In this document: positions 25,767 through 34,093 of the stretch, in pieces
How the letters are laid out: the number at the start of each line of letters is the position of its first letter
Numbering within the stretch: position 1 is the stretch's first letter
Source: Woeseia sp.
GTDB taxonomy: Bacteria > Pseudomonadota > Gammaproteobacteria > Steroidobacterales > Woeseiaceae
NCBI GenBank assembly: GCA_021773015.1
Contig: JAJFKW010000001.1
Span: 1,905,305-1,969,304, forward strand
Length of the DNA stretch: 64,000 bases
Direction: 5' to 3'
The notes under the pieces: model-generated
Database searches by the model: none
What the model saw: the letters and a program-made list of their open reading frames with translations, nothing else
Told to the model about the DNA's origin: nothing
Made by a program: the position numbers and the translations under genes

Positions 25767-28112
25767 ATGCCAACTATCCATCGTTGGGCGCCCAAGCGCC
25801 TATTTACTTTTTCTACGAGTTTGCTTGTGATGCTCGGTCTCGCAATGCCAGCGGTTGCCGAAATCGAGGAAATCACGGTAACGGCAACCAAGCGTGAACA
25901 AAACGTGCAAGACGTGCCTATTGCAGTCACCGTATTGTCCGAAGACACGATTGAAAACGCTTACGCAACTGGCTTCGAAGGTTTGCAAGCATTGATCCCT
26001 TCGGTCTCGTTCCGTAAAGGCAACACCACTCGAAACTCTACGGTCGTCATTCGTGGCATTGGTACGATTTCGTTCAGCACGGCCGCAGAGCCTAGCGTTG
26101 CGACCGTCGTTGACGGTGTTGTCCTGGGCAGATCGGGCCAAGCATTCGGCGATTTATACGACCTCGAGCGCATAGAGGTACTGCGCGGCCCGCAGGGTAC
26201 GCTGTTTGGCAAGAACGCTTCAGCCGGTGTGGTTAACATCACAACCAAACGACCCAGCGCCGAATTAACCGCGTCTGCCGACCTGTCCTTCTTTCAAGAC
26301 AACGAAACACGACTGAAAGCCAGCGTGTCAGGGCCTTTGTCGGACAATCTGCGCGGTAGCATAACGGCCTTTAGTGGCGACTTCGATGGCTATATTACGA
26401 ATGTATTCACCAACGAAACCACCAGCGGATACGACCGCGAGGGTGTTCGAGCAATGCTTGAATACGATCCGGCCGATGATCTGAATATGTTGTTCATCTT
26501 TGAGGACTACAATGCCAACGATGAGTGTTGTGCTGATCTGGAAGTGCTGCCCAGCGGTCGTCATCCAGGCTCTGAAGCGCTACCGAATAGTCAGGGTGTC
26601 GTCAATAACGTTGCCGACTTGGACCTGAATCAGCGGTTGATTGACCATGATTTGACAACGGTCACCCTGGACAGCACCACCGCTTTCTCATTGCAGATAG
26701 ACAAGGAATTTAGCAACAACATGACCTTGACTTCGATCACTGCAAAACGTACCTGGAACAATACAGAAATCCGCGAAGGTGATTTCACATCGACCACCGG
26801 CGACGTTGCCGTCCCCGTCGACTTTGGCGCAACGTCATTTCAATTGCACGATGTTGGCCCACAGGAGTGGCGGCAGTTTTCGCAAGAAATTCGTCTGGCA
26901 TCACCAGGTGGCGAAACATTCGATTGGCTGGTTGGCTTCTTTTTCTGGAATATCGACTCGGAGCGTAATTTTACCCGGGAAGCGAGCTGCCAAAACAATG
27001 GTGGCCAAAATGATGCCATCCTAGCGGCCAACCCGGGCCTCACGTGTAATGCCAACGATATCGTCTCCGCGACAGCATTCTTCAATACCGAATTCAACAA
27101 CTATGCGGTATTTGGAGAAGGCACCTACAGCTTTACCGATTCGCTGCGCCTAATCATCGGCGCTCGATTCACCGATGACGAAGTCAGCTTCAATCATAAT
27201 CGACGCAGCAATGACCCATTCGGTCGTCAAGGCGTTGGGGTTCGTAATGCCGCTAACAATTCCAATTTTGAGGGCGAAACGGATGACACCAACTTCTCCG
27301 GAAAATTGGGTCTGCAGTGGGATATCGGCGACGCCGGGATGATTTACGGCACCTATTCACAAGGTTACAAAGGGCCTGCGTTTAATACTTTCTACAACAT
27401 GGGGCCGAACGACGTGTTGCCGATCGGTGCTGAGGAATCGGATGCCTTTGAACTAGGCTGGAAATTTACGACCGACACTCTGTTGCTTAATGTTTCAATA
27501 TTTCAAACCGAAATTGAGAATTTTCAAGCCAACAATGCAGACAATTCTACCGGCGTCACCATCACACGCCTGACCAATGCCGGTGACGTTACAACTGAAG
27601 GCATCGAGGTCGACTTCATGTGGTCGCCTATCGATAACTTTTCGGTCGGCGGCGGCATCGCATCAATTTCAGCCGAGATTGACCGCTTCAATTGCCCACT
27701 AGACCCAATGACCGGTCAGCCGCCACCACCCTCTTCGTGTACCGCACGTTCAGGGCTCGCTGTGCCCTTTGCCCCTGACTTGAAATACTCGCTCTACTCA
27801 AACTGGAGCTATCCGTTGAGTAACGGCAGCGAATTTTTTGTCAACGGTTCATTCGTTTACACCGACGAGCAGGTCTCGGGCCTACCGAGCAACAACGGTA
27901 CCGTTGCGGCTACGGGCATACTTCCCGACTACAACGTGATCAATTTAAATGCTGGCTTATCAATGTCGGATGATCGTTTCCGAATTACGTTGATCGGCAA
28001 GAATCTAGGTGACGAAAGTTATGTCACAACAGCGAGCGGCGACGGTTTCCGTTTCCAAATACCGCGCGACGCAGAGCGTTATTTTGGTGTTAATTTCCGG
28101 GCTACGTACTAG
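25767..28112 (+). CDS. TonB-dependent outer-membrane receptor
   Basis: 781 residues from the ATG at 25767, chosen for the strong AGGAGGGGG site. A signal peptide ends near AVA; the mature N-terminus has the TonB box EEITVTATKREQN. The plug (about 45-160) with VLRGPQGTLFGKNASAGVVN is typical of carbohydrate/xenobiotic-type receptors, followed by a 22-strand barrel ending in YFGVNFRATY (C-terminal aromatic-rich strand). It would import a compound too large or rare for porins. Its place within the sulfonate island suggests sulfoquinovosyl glycerol or related sulfolipid fragments, as inference. Confidence 0.92.
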   Translation: MPTIHRWAPKRLFTFSTSLLVMLGLAMPAVAEIEEITVTATKREQNVQDVPIAVTVLSEDTIENAYATGFEGLQALIPSVSFRKGNTTRNSTVVIRGIGTISFSTAAEPSVATVVDGVVLGRSGQAFGDLYDLERIEVLRGPQGTLFGKNASAGVVNITTKRPSAELTASADLSFFQDNETRLKASVSGPLSDNLRGSITAFSGDFDGYITNVFTNETTSGYDREGVRAMLEYDPADDLNMLFIFEDYNANDECCADLEVLPSGRHPGSEALPNSQGVVNNVADLDLNQRLIDHDLTTVTLDSTTAFSLQIDKEFSNNMTLTSITAKRTWNNTEIREGDFTSTTGDVAVPVDFGATSFQLHDVGPQEWRQFSQEIRLASPGGETFDWLVGFFFWNIDSERNFTREASCQNNGGQNDAILAANPGLTCNANDIVSATAFFNTEFNNYAVFGEGTYSFTDSLRLIIGARFTDDEVSFNHNRRSNDPFGRQGVGVRNAANNSNFEGETDDTNFSGKLGLQWDIGDAGMIYGTYSQGYKGPAFNTFYNMGPNDVLPIGAEESDAFELGWKFTTDTLLLNVSIFQTEIENFQANNADNSTGVTITRLTNAGDVTTEGIEVDFMWSPIDNFSVGGGIASISAEIDRFNCPLDPMTGQPPPPSSCTARSGLAVPFAPDLKYSLYSNWSYPLSNGSEFFVNGSFVYTDEQVSGLPSNNGTVAATGILPDYNVINLNAGLSMSDDRFRITLIGKNLGDESYVTTASGDGFRFQIPRDAERYFGVNFRATY

Positions 28113-28132
28113 CCGGTATATCTTCGCGTTGC

Positions 28133-28174
28133 GCTGCTACGTTCCAATACCCCGCCTCCTTAGAACGTAGCAGC
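28133..28174 (+). terminator. Hairpin after the TonB-dependent receptor
   Basis: Perfect 12-base arms GCTGCTACGTTC / GAACGTAGCAGC around an 18-base loop, 20 bases after the receptor stop. No T-run follows, so it could be a rho-type boundary, mRNA end-stabiliser or protein site rather than an intrinsic terminator. Confidence 0.45.
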
Positions 28175-28184
28175 CTTCGCGGTG

Positions 28185-28218
28185 ATCTAGGGCCTGTTAG
28201 TGTTACCAGATCCTAGAT
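28185..28218. promoter_or_regulatory. Inverted repeat overlapping the first oxidoreductase start
   Basis: ATCTAGG (28185) and CCTAGAT (28212-28218) are perfect reverse complements, and the right arm includes the start codon at 28217. No Shine-Dalgarno is visible, so an operator or a translation-blocking stem is possible. Confidence 0.3.
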
Positions 28219-29218
28219 GAGCGCCATACGAATCGGGGTTTTGGGCGCGGCAAGAATTGCCCCCAAGGCGATCATCGAGCCTTGCACACAAATTAGTGGC
28301 ATTTCAGTTACCGCGATCGCCGCCAGCAGTCAATCCAAAGCCGCCCAATTTGCTGAGCAACATCGTGTTCAAATTGCACATGCCTCCTACCGCAAATTGA
28401 TTGAATCTGACGACATAGATATCGTCTACATTGCCCTACCACCTAGCGCACATGAAAAATGGGCTATTGCTGCCATGCGCGCTGGCAAGCACGTATTATG
28501 TGAAAAACCGTTCGCAATGAATGCGCAACAAGCAAGAAATATGACGGTTGTTGCGGATGGCGAAAATAGGGTGTTGATGGAGGCGTTCCATTACCGTTTT
28601 CACCCCTACTTTGCGTGTGCGATTGAGTTATTGGATAACGGCGCCGTCGGTAGAGTGCATAGCATCGATGCATCTTTTGATGTTCACATCCCATTCGCTG
28701 AAAACGAATTTCGTCACGTGACTGCATTAGGTGGCGGTGCATTAATGGACCTCGGGTGCTATCCCGTACACTGGCTTCGCACCTTAATTGGCGCCGAGCC
28801 GATAGTCGAATCTGCTACCTGCAAAATTTCCACGTCGGGCGTTGATCTAACGACGACGGCTACCTTCCGATTTCCGCACAACGTCACTGGACGTATACAG
28901 TGTTCAATGGATATCGATGCGGGTGTGGCCCATGCTGCTGAAATTGAGATTAATGGCGACGCTGGAAGAATAATCCTAAGCAACCCAATTGCACCGCACA
29001 ACGGTAATTCAATTTGGTTGGAAAACTCTCAAGGTATCAGTGAGAAAAGCATTTCCGGTCGCTCGACTTATTACTATCAGCTTCTGCACTTCTTGCAGGT
29101 CGTGAATCATCGGGAATCGCCAATCATCGACACTGCTGATGCCGTGCTCAATATGCAGGCCATCGATTCCATTTACGAAGCAGGTGGTGTTGATCGCAGC
29201 CGGTTGGAAACGTGCTAA
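28217..29218 (+). CDS. Gfo/Idh/MocA-family NAD(P)-dependent oxidoreductase 1
   Basis: 333 residues: N-terminal Rossmann domain (IGVLGAARIAPKA) and catalytic alpha/beta domain. EKP motif at 96-98, EAFHYRFHP at 122-130, and GGGALMDLGCYPVHW with Asp178 and His185 resemble the D-xylose 1-dehydrogenase/dihydrodiol dehydrogenase branch. It could oxidise a sugar at C1 or act as an NAD-dependent glycosidase component; the sugar is unknown. No signal peptide, so cytoplasmic. It begins a three-gene run of related enzymes; the next gene overlaps its end. Confidence 0.85.
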   Translation: MSAIRIGVLGAARIAPKAIIEPCTQISGISVTAIAASSQSKAAQFAEQHRVQIAHASYRKLIESDDIDIVYIALPPSAHEKWAIAAMRAGKHVLCEKPFAMNAQQARNMTVVADGENRVLMEAFHYRFHPYFACAIELLDNGAVGRVHSIDASFDVHIPFAENEFRHVTALGGGALMDLGCYPVHWLRTLIGAEPIVESATCKISTSGVDLTTTATFRFPHNVTGRIQCSMDIDAGVAHAAEIEINGDAGRIILSNPIAPHNGNSIWLENSQGISEKSISGRSTYYYQLLHFLQVVNHRESPIIDTADAVLNMQAIDSIYEAGGVDRSRLETC

Positions 29219-30231
29219 CGGCGGCTGTTATCGGTTGCGGGCACGGCGGCTATCTGAGCATCGACGCCATACAGAATTCAGGCGAATTTGAGTTGATTGC
29301 GGCAACAGAAATATCGCCGGTAGCGCGCACTAAGGTCAAACTGGCAGTTCCTGGCGCAGCATTATTTCGGGAATTCCGAGACATGCTCGATCACTGTGAC
29401 CCTGACGTCGTATGTGTCGCAACGCCCACACCATCACACTTTGAAATATCTTGTGAAATTCTAACGCGCACTAACACCCTGAGTGGTCTGCTTATAGAAA
29501 AACCTGTAGCCGCAACGACGCAAGACGCCGCGGCGCTTGCAGAATCAGTCCGTCGACGCCAACTCCCTACAGTAGTGCCTCACGGATTATTGGTATTGCC
29601 GACCACGCAGCAGATTCGCACTCGAGTAGAGAGCGGTGAGATCGGCAAGCTCGTCAGCATTGAAGTACAGAATTCTGTCGACCTATTGAACGGTGGCATA
29701 CATTGGGTCGTCTACATCATTAGCTTGCTACACAACGATCCTGTTGAACTGGTGAACGCTACGTTTTCGACCGATCAGCAATTGGTCAATGACGGCATCC
29801 ACGTAGAGAATCTTGGCAAAACATCTTTGCGTTCCGAATCTGGTGTCGATGTGGTTTTGTACTCCGGCACAGATTACAAACCGATGAACTCGAGAATCCC
29901 GATCGCCGAACAAAAAGGCGCGCTATTTAGGCTCGTCGGTTCGATGGGTACTATCGAATTTGCTGCCTGGTCCAATCTTTATTGGATTGGATCGACCGAC
30001 AACAAATCCGGACACACCGTGCGCGTATTATCAGTTGAGGAGCGAAGCTACCACCAATTGTTTTTGGAGCAGCTGGCGCAGCAAATACACAAGCGCAGTA
30101 CAGATTATCAAAGTCTGGAGTATTCTTTGGCCGCACTACGGCTGATAGAACAAGCCTACCGGACGGGACAGCTGGCCACCGAGGCTAAATCACCCGCAGA
30201 CAGGCGTCTTGGTAAAGTTTCCGAAGCGTAG
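29212..30231 (+). CDS. Gfo/Idh/MocA-family NAD(P)-dependent oxidoreductase 2
   Basis: 339 residues. Dinucleotide motif AAVIGCGHGGYL near 4-15 and EKPVA at 96-100 are intact; the active-site region reads LLNGGIHWVVYI with His164. The GTG start at 29212 overlaps the stop of oxidoreductase 1, pointing to coupled expression. It is distinct in sequence from the other three family members here, so it is not a recent duplicate. Substrate is unknown; a sugar or sugar acid related to the sulfonate island is likely by context. Confidence 0.8.
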   Translation: MLTAAVIGCGHGGYLSIDAIQNSGEFELIAATEISPVARTKVKLAVPGAALFREFRDMLDHCDPDVVCVATPTPSHFEISCEILTRTNTLSGLLIEKPVAATTQDAAALAESVRRRQLPTVVPHGLLVLPTTQQIRTRVESGEIGKLVSIEVQNSVDLLNGGIHWVVYIISLLHNDPVELVNATFSTDQQLVNDGIHVENLGKTSLRSESGVDVVLYSGTDYKPMNSRIPIAEQKGALFRLVGSMGTIEFAAWSNLYWIGSTDNKSGHTVRVLSVEERSYHQLFLEQLAQQIHKRSTDYQSLEYSLAALRLIEQAYRTGQLATEAKSPADRRLGKVSEA

Positions 30232-30247
30232 TAAGAGGAAAAACGCA

Positions 30248-31330
30248 ATGAATGACGAAACAATCGACTTTGCGATCGTTGGCGCCGGCTGGCGAAGTGA
30301 TTTTTTTCTACACATTGCGGCGGCGACACCGAATATACGAGTGTGTGGTGTGGTAGTGCGAAATACAGCACGCGCCGAGGAAGTCGAGTCCCAGTGGCAT
30401 GTCGATTGCTATGCCGATATTGAGACGCTAAAGAAGCACTGTAATCCAGCGTTTGTCGTAGCCTGCGTCTCAGCGTCATCAATGGCGTCTGTATGCCTTG
30501 ATTTGGCAAGTCGCAAAATTCCGGTACTGGCGGAAACGCCACCGGCCATTGACTTGAGCAGCCTGATTACGCTCTACGAATCGATGCAGAGACTCGGCGC
30601 ACGCATCCAGGTTGCGGAGCAGTATTGGGCGCAGCCAATGCATGCTGCCCGTATTGAAACTGCAGCCAGCGGCCTGCTTGGCGAGATCAGCGAAGCTCGC
30701 GTTTCCGTTTGCCACGGTTATCACGGCATGAGTTTGATTCGGCGCATGTTGGGGGTTAAGTTTGAATCCGCAAACATTCGCGGAATACGCTTCCCGAGCG
30801 AGGTTGTCGCCGGGCCCGATCGAGGTGGACCGCCCGAGAGCGAAACGATCAGCCACGTCGAAACAGATTTTGCCTGGTTAGACTTTGCTGGGAAGCTGGG
30901 TGTATTTGACTTCACACTCCCTCAATACCGAAATTGGATACGCGGCCAACGAGTTTGCGTACGGGGAAGCCGTGGAGAAATCGTCGATGAGCGGGTTACC
31001 TATCTTCAAGATGCAACAACGCCCATTCAGGGCGAATATGTTCGCCACGAAGCGGGTCGGCGAGGAAATCTGGAGGGTATGCATTTAAAGGGCGTGCAAT
31101 TATTCGGCGAGTGGTGTTATAGAAACCCACTAATTCCCGCAAGATTATCGGATGAAGAGGTCGCGGTCGGTCATTGCCTACTTGCGATGCAAAAGTTTGT
31201 CGAGACCGGCGAAGAGTTTTATAGCTTGGCCGAAGCTTGTCAGGACCAGTATTTAGCGCTCGCCTGCGAAGAAGCGATCGTCAGTGGCAACGTTATTGAA
31301 ACGCGTCCACAAATTTGGGGCAATAGGTAG
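30248..31330 (+). CDS. Gfo/Idh/MocA-family protein 3 lacking the EKP lysine
   Basis: 360 residues from the ATG at 30248 (AAGAGG upstream). The Rossmann fold is clear (DFAIVGAGWRSDFFLH). The place of the catalytic EKP motif reads AETPPA (95-100), so the usual lysine is missing. Loss of this lysine is known from family members that work as NAD-dependent glycosidases (for example GH109, where it reads EVPA/EVSA-like), not plain dehydrogenases. The partner motif has His/Tyr in CHGYHGM (about 158-164). It is the best candidate for an oxidative glycosidase cleaving sulfoquinovosides (compare GH188), but this is inference. It follows oxidoreductase 2 by 16 bases. Confidence 0.75.
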   Translation: MNDETIDFAIVGAGWRSDFFLHIAAATPNIRVCGVVVRNTARAEEVESQWHVDCYADIETLKKHCNPAFVVACVSASSMASVCLDLASRKIPVLAETPPAIDLSSLITLYESMQRLGARIQVAEQYWAQPMHAARIETAASGLLGEISEARVSVCHGYHGMSLIRRMLGVKFESANIRGIRFPSEVVAGPDRGGPPESETISHVETDFAWLDFAGKLGVFDFTLPQYRNWIRGQRVCVRGSRGEIVDERVTYLQDATTPIQGEYVRHEAGRRGNLEGMHLKGVQLFGEWCYRNPLIPARLSDEEVAVGHCLLAMQKFVETGEEFYSLAEACQDQYLALACEEAIVSGNVIETRPQIWGNR

Positions 31331-31348
31331 ATTATGCGGGAATCACCG

Positions 31349-32569
31349 TTATAGCAGATGCGACAGATTTTTTTCGTCCAGCAACTTTGAAATTTCGATT
31401 ATCTCACCACGAGCGACAGACTCCTCCGCAGCAACGCCGACAACGACGGACCAAAATGCATCCATCGGCGTTGGGCCGTCTGCAACCCCTGTTCCGATAT
31501 TGTCAACAAATTTTGCATGCTCGAAGAACGTCGCACCACTATGGCCCGATTCTTCAATGATGACGGGATAGCTTGGCGAGGTAATTCTTGACGGCCTACT
31601 TTCACCAGCGTGGATTTCGATTTGTGATTTCAGTGCGGAACCTGGCAAGAAATCCTGGTTTTCCCATGCCTTGAGATGGCCCTCGTCGCCGCACAGAACA
31701 ACCTCTTCGTAGATCATTGGTGAGAACATCGAGAGCTGAAAATTGGCTCGTATGCCGTTCTCGTAGACGATCACCACCATCGCATTATCGAGTATGTCCG
31801 ACTTACCGTGCTCGTGCTCAAACTCAATGAAATTGACCGCCGCACTACCAGACGCATAAACCTGAACAGGCTTAGACTGTGCGAAGTGATTGATGAGATC
31901 GAAGTAGTGGCAACATTTCTCAACTAACGTACCGCCCGAAAATTGACTGTACTTATTCCACTGGCCCACTTTGTCCAGAAACGGTATGCGCTGCTCAACC
32001 ATGCTAATGGTTTTGATATCGCCGAGCGTTTTGCGCTCAAGTGCCTCGTGAATCGCCTCGGTGAAAATCGCTTTGTAGCGATACTGCAAACCAACTTGGA
32101 ATATGGCCGCGTATTTATCGGCGATACCGGCGATCTCGTATGCATCTTCGATAGTCGTCGCCACTGGCTTTTCGAGCAAAATATGCTTTCCAGCTGCCGC
32201 CACCTTGCGGACAACGTCCACGTGGGTAAAGTTTGGTGTACAAATAATGATCCCATCAACGGACGGATCACTGCATGCAGCTTCAATCGAGTCGTAGATT
32301 GTTAGCTCGTCAGCCGACCAGTTAGCAAAGGTCTTCTTGGCATTTTCGATACTTAAGGATGCGGGATCGTAGACACCATGTATCGTCGCGCGTCCTTCGA
32401 GCATCGTGACTCGGATATGTTCCAGTCCCATAGTGCCCGTACCGATGACGTTGAATCGATAATGTGGCGTCTCACGCGCGAAAAGATACTTATCCTTTTC
32501 CTCAACCAGGTCGCCGTGCCCGTAGCGCCCGGCAAATTCGCGGCTACGGATTTCCTTTCCCCTACTCAT
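31349..32569 (-). CDS. Gfo/Idh/MocA-family NAD(P)-dependent oxidoreductase 4
   Basis: 406 residues, longer at the N-terminus by about 35 residues than the other three (a charged, non-signal extension). NVIGTGTMGLEH from 40, EKPVATT at 133-139, and GGTLVEKCCHYFDL with Lys218 and His221 in the active site; this EKxxH type differs from the usual Asp/His pair. It reads convergently toward oxidoreductase 3 with an 18-base gap, and may have its own promoter at about 32570-32677. It may take part in the same sugar route; the substrate is unknown. Confidence 0.8.
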   Translation of the reverse strand: MSRGKEIRSREFAGRYGHGDLVEEKDKYLFARETPHYRFNVIGTGTMGLEHIRVTMLEGRATIHGVYDPASLSIENAKKTFANWSADELTIYDSIEAACSDPSVDGIIICTPNFTHVDVVRKVAAAGKHILLEKPVATTIEDAYEIAGIADKYAAIFQVGLQYRYKAIFTEAIHEALERKTLGDIKTISMVEQRIPFLDKVGQWNKYSQFSGGTLVEKCCHYFDLINHFAQSKPVQVYASGSAAVNFIEFEHEHGKSDILDNAMVVIVYENGIRANFQLSMFSPMIYEEVVLCGDEGHLKAWENQDFLPGSALKSQIEIHAGESRPSRITSPSYPVIIEESGHSGATFFEHAKFVDNIGTGVADGPTPMDAFWSVVVGVAAEESVARGEIIEISKLLDEKNLSHLL

Positions 32570-32677
32570 CGGTGTCTCTCCGGATGTTTAGTGCGGCCCG
32601 GCCGACCGGGAGTACTTATAACTCAGTTAGAAGAGTTTACCACGTGCGGAGAATGACCTGCTATTCGAATACACCAT

Positions 32678-34093
32678 TCATTGAGCCTCTGTCTTCATCT
32701 CTCTAATTAAACGAATCGCGATCAGGCCGACGAAAGCAACGCCCAACAATAGACCAGCCCAGAGCAACGCTTTACGCCAATCAACGGTCTTTTCCGCGAT
32801 CAGACGGTCAGATCCGCCCAGCGGATAGCGCGGCCCAATCGTTGCCAACGCTGGCGGACCTGTGTCGTCGGCCAGCGTTGCAATAGAATGGTTTCCATAG
32901 GTTTTTTCCTGTGGGAATCCGTCGACGGCATCATCTGCGCGACCGACGGCCAGGGTAAATGGCGCACTGCCCTGTGCCAAGAACAGCAATGTTTCGGGCC
33001 GCCAACCAACCTCAATTTGCATCGCTGTTTGCGGATCCCCGCTTTCGATAACGACCCTGACTTTATCGGCACGAATATTCGCGACGGCCACAGCCGGGCT
33101 GGTAATGGTTTCGTGAGCGCGGCCGATATGGTGGTGCGAACCGAGCGCAATTCTGGACCACCGGCCGTGCAACGGGTGCCTAACGTATATGCCTGCCGTA
33201 ATTACCGTATTGGGCTCCGGCAATACAATTCGTACGCTGTCGATTGTTAACGAGCCACCCAATTCGTAGATTCGTTCATTGCCTTGTGTGCCGTCCGAAT
33301 GTGACTCTAGTACCAGCGACTCTCTAGACAGTGGTGCTATGCCATCAATTGAAATGCCGTAAGCCTCAATCACGTGCCATTCACTCGGTAGGTCGCGCCA
33401 CCTGAGTTGCAAGAAGTCGTTATCGTTTTCCTCAACGTGAATAGTGTTTTGTACAATGCTCGCTGTATCTTCCTGCAAATCAGCAACGCTACCCGACCCG
33501 ACATCGGTCCAGTTTTGCAAGTCATCGCTCGCAGCTGCAGAAACTCTACCAACAAAATTTGTTGCAGATTTTGGCCACAGCAACTCCAGCGACTCGATGT
33601 CTGCATCAATCGCGCGTAGGTCCACAATATATGCAGCTACTTTCTTGCCCTTTTTCGTTTGTAGAGATTCACTAGCGTTTAACTCGATGCGCGTTACATC
33701 CGCCTCTCTTTCGAACCAAAGTCGAATATCGTCAGCAGTCCCAGCATCTTCTTCGTATAGTGGGACGATCGGTAATCGATGCCGTGTGCGGGTTATTTCG
33801 GTATTGATTCGAGAATTCTGCAGGACTCTCGGGACTGGATCGCCCGCGGCGTTGTAAATACCAAGGTCGCGCAGGCGCGAGTCGCTAGCTGATCGATACA
33901 CGGCCAGCGGTATCTTTGCCGCATAAAAACTCGCGTCATCCTGCGCATGAATTGAAAATCCCCACGCATAGCCCGCGCTTTCTGCAACGTCTTGTGCGAA
34001 AGCAAATGACATTAGCACCATTGCAAACACGCCAACACTCCAACGGACTACGTACCGAGTCGGACAGCGTTCCGAAATTTCGATTCGGCTCAT
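32678..34093 (-). CDS. Exported DUF3999-type protein
   Basis: 471 residues: signal peptide ending near AFA (about 33), a long beta-rich periplasmic region, and one membrane helix near the C-terminus (about 447-465). The order and pairing with a DUF2339 protein are typical of DUF3999. Its ATG overlaps the stop of the DUF2339 gene (ATGA), so the two are translated together. No enzyme motif is seen; the pair may form an envelope complex of unknown role. Confidence 0.8.
   Translation of the reverse strand: MSRIEISERCPTRYVVRWSVGVFAMVLMSFAFAQDVAESAGYAWGFSIHAQDDASFYAAKIPLAVYRSASDSRLRDLGIYNAAGDPVPRVLQNSRINTEITRTRHRLPIVPLYEEDAGTADDIRLWFEREADVTRIELNASESLQTKKGKKVAAYIVDLRAIDADIESLELLWPKSATNFVGRVSAAASDDLQNWTDVGSGSVADLQEDTASIVQNTIHVEENDNDFLQLRWRDLPSEWHVIEAYGISIDGIAPLSRESLVLESHSDGTQGNERIYELGGSLTIDSVRIVLPEPNTVITAGIYVRHPLHGRWSRIALGSHHHIGRAHETITSPAVAVANIRADKVRVVIESGDPQTAMQIEVGWRPETLLFLAQGSAPFTLAVGRADDAVDGFPQEKTYGNHSIATLADDTGPPALATIGPRYPLGGSDRLIAEKTVDWRKALLWAGLLLGVAFVGLIAIRLIREMKTEAQ

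Noticed and set aside
28187-28216. Insertion-sequence-like end (GGGCCTGTTAG)
   Set aside because: No partner end, transposase or target duplication was seen; the sequence is better explained as part of an inverted repeat near the start codon.
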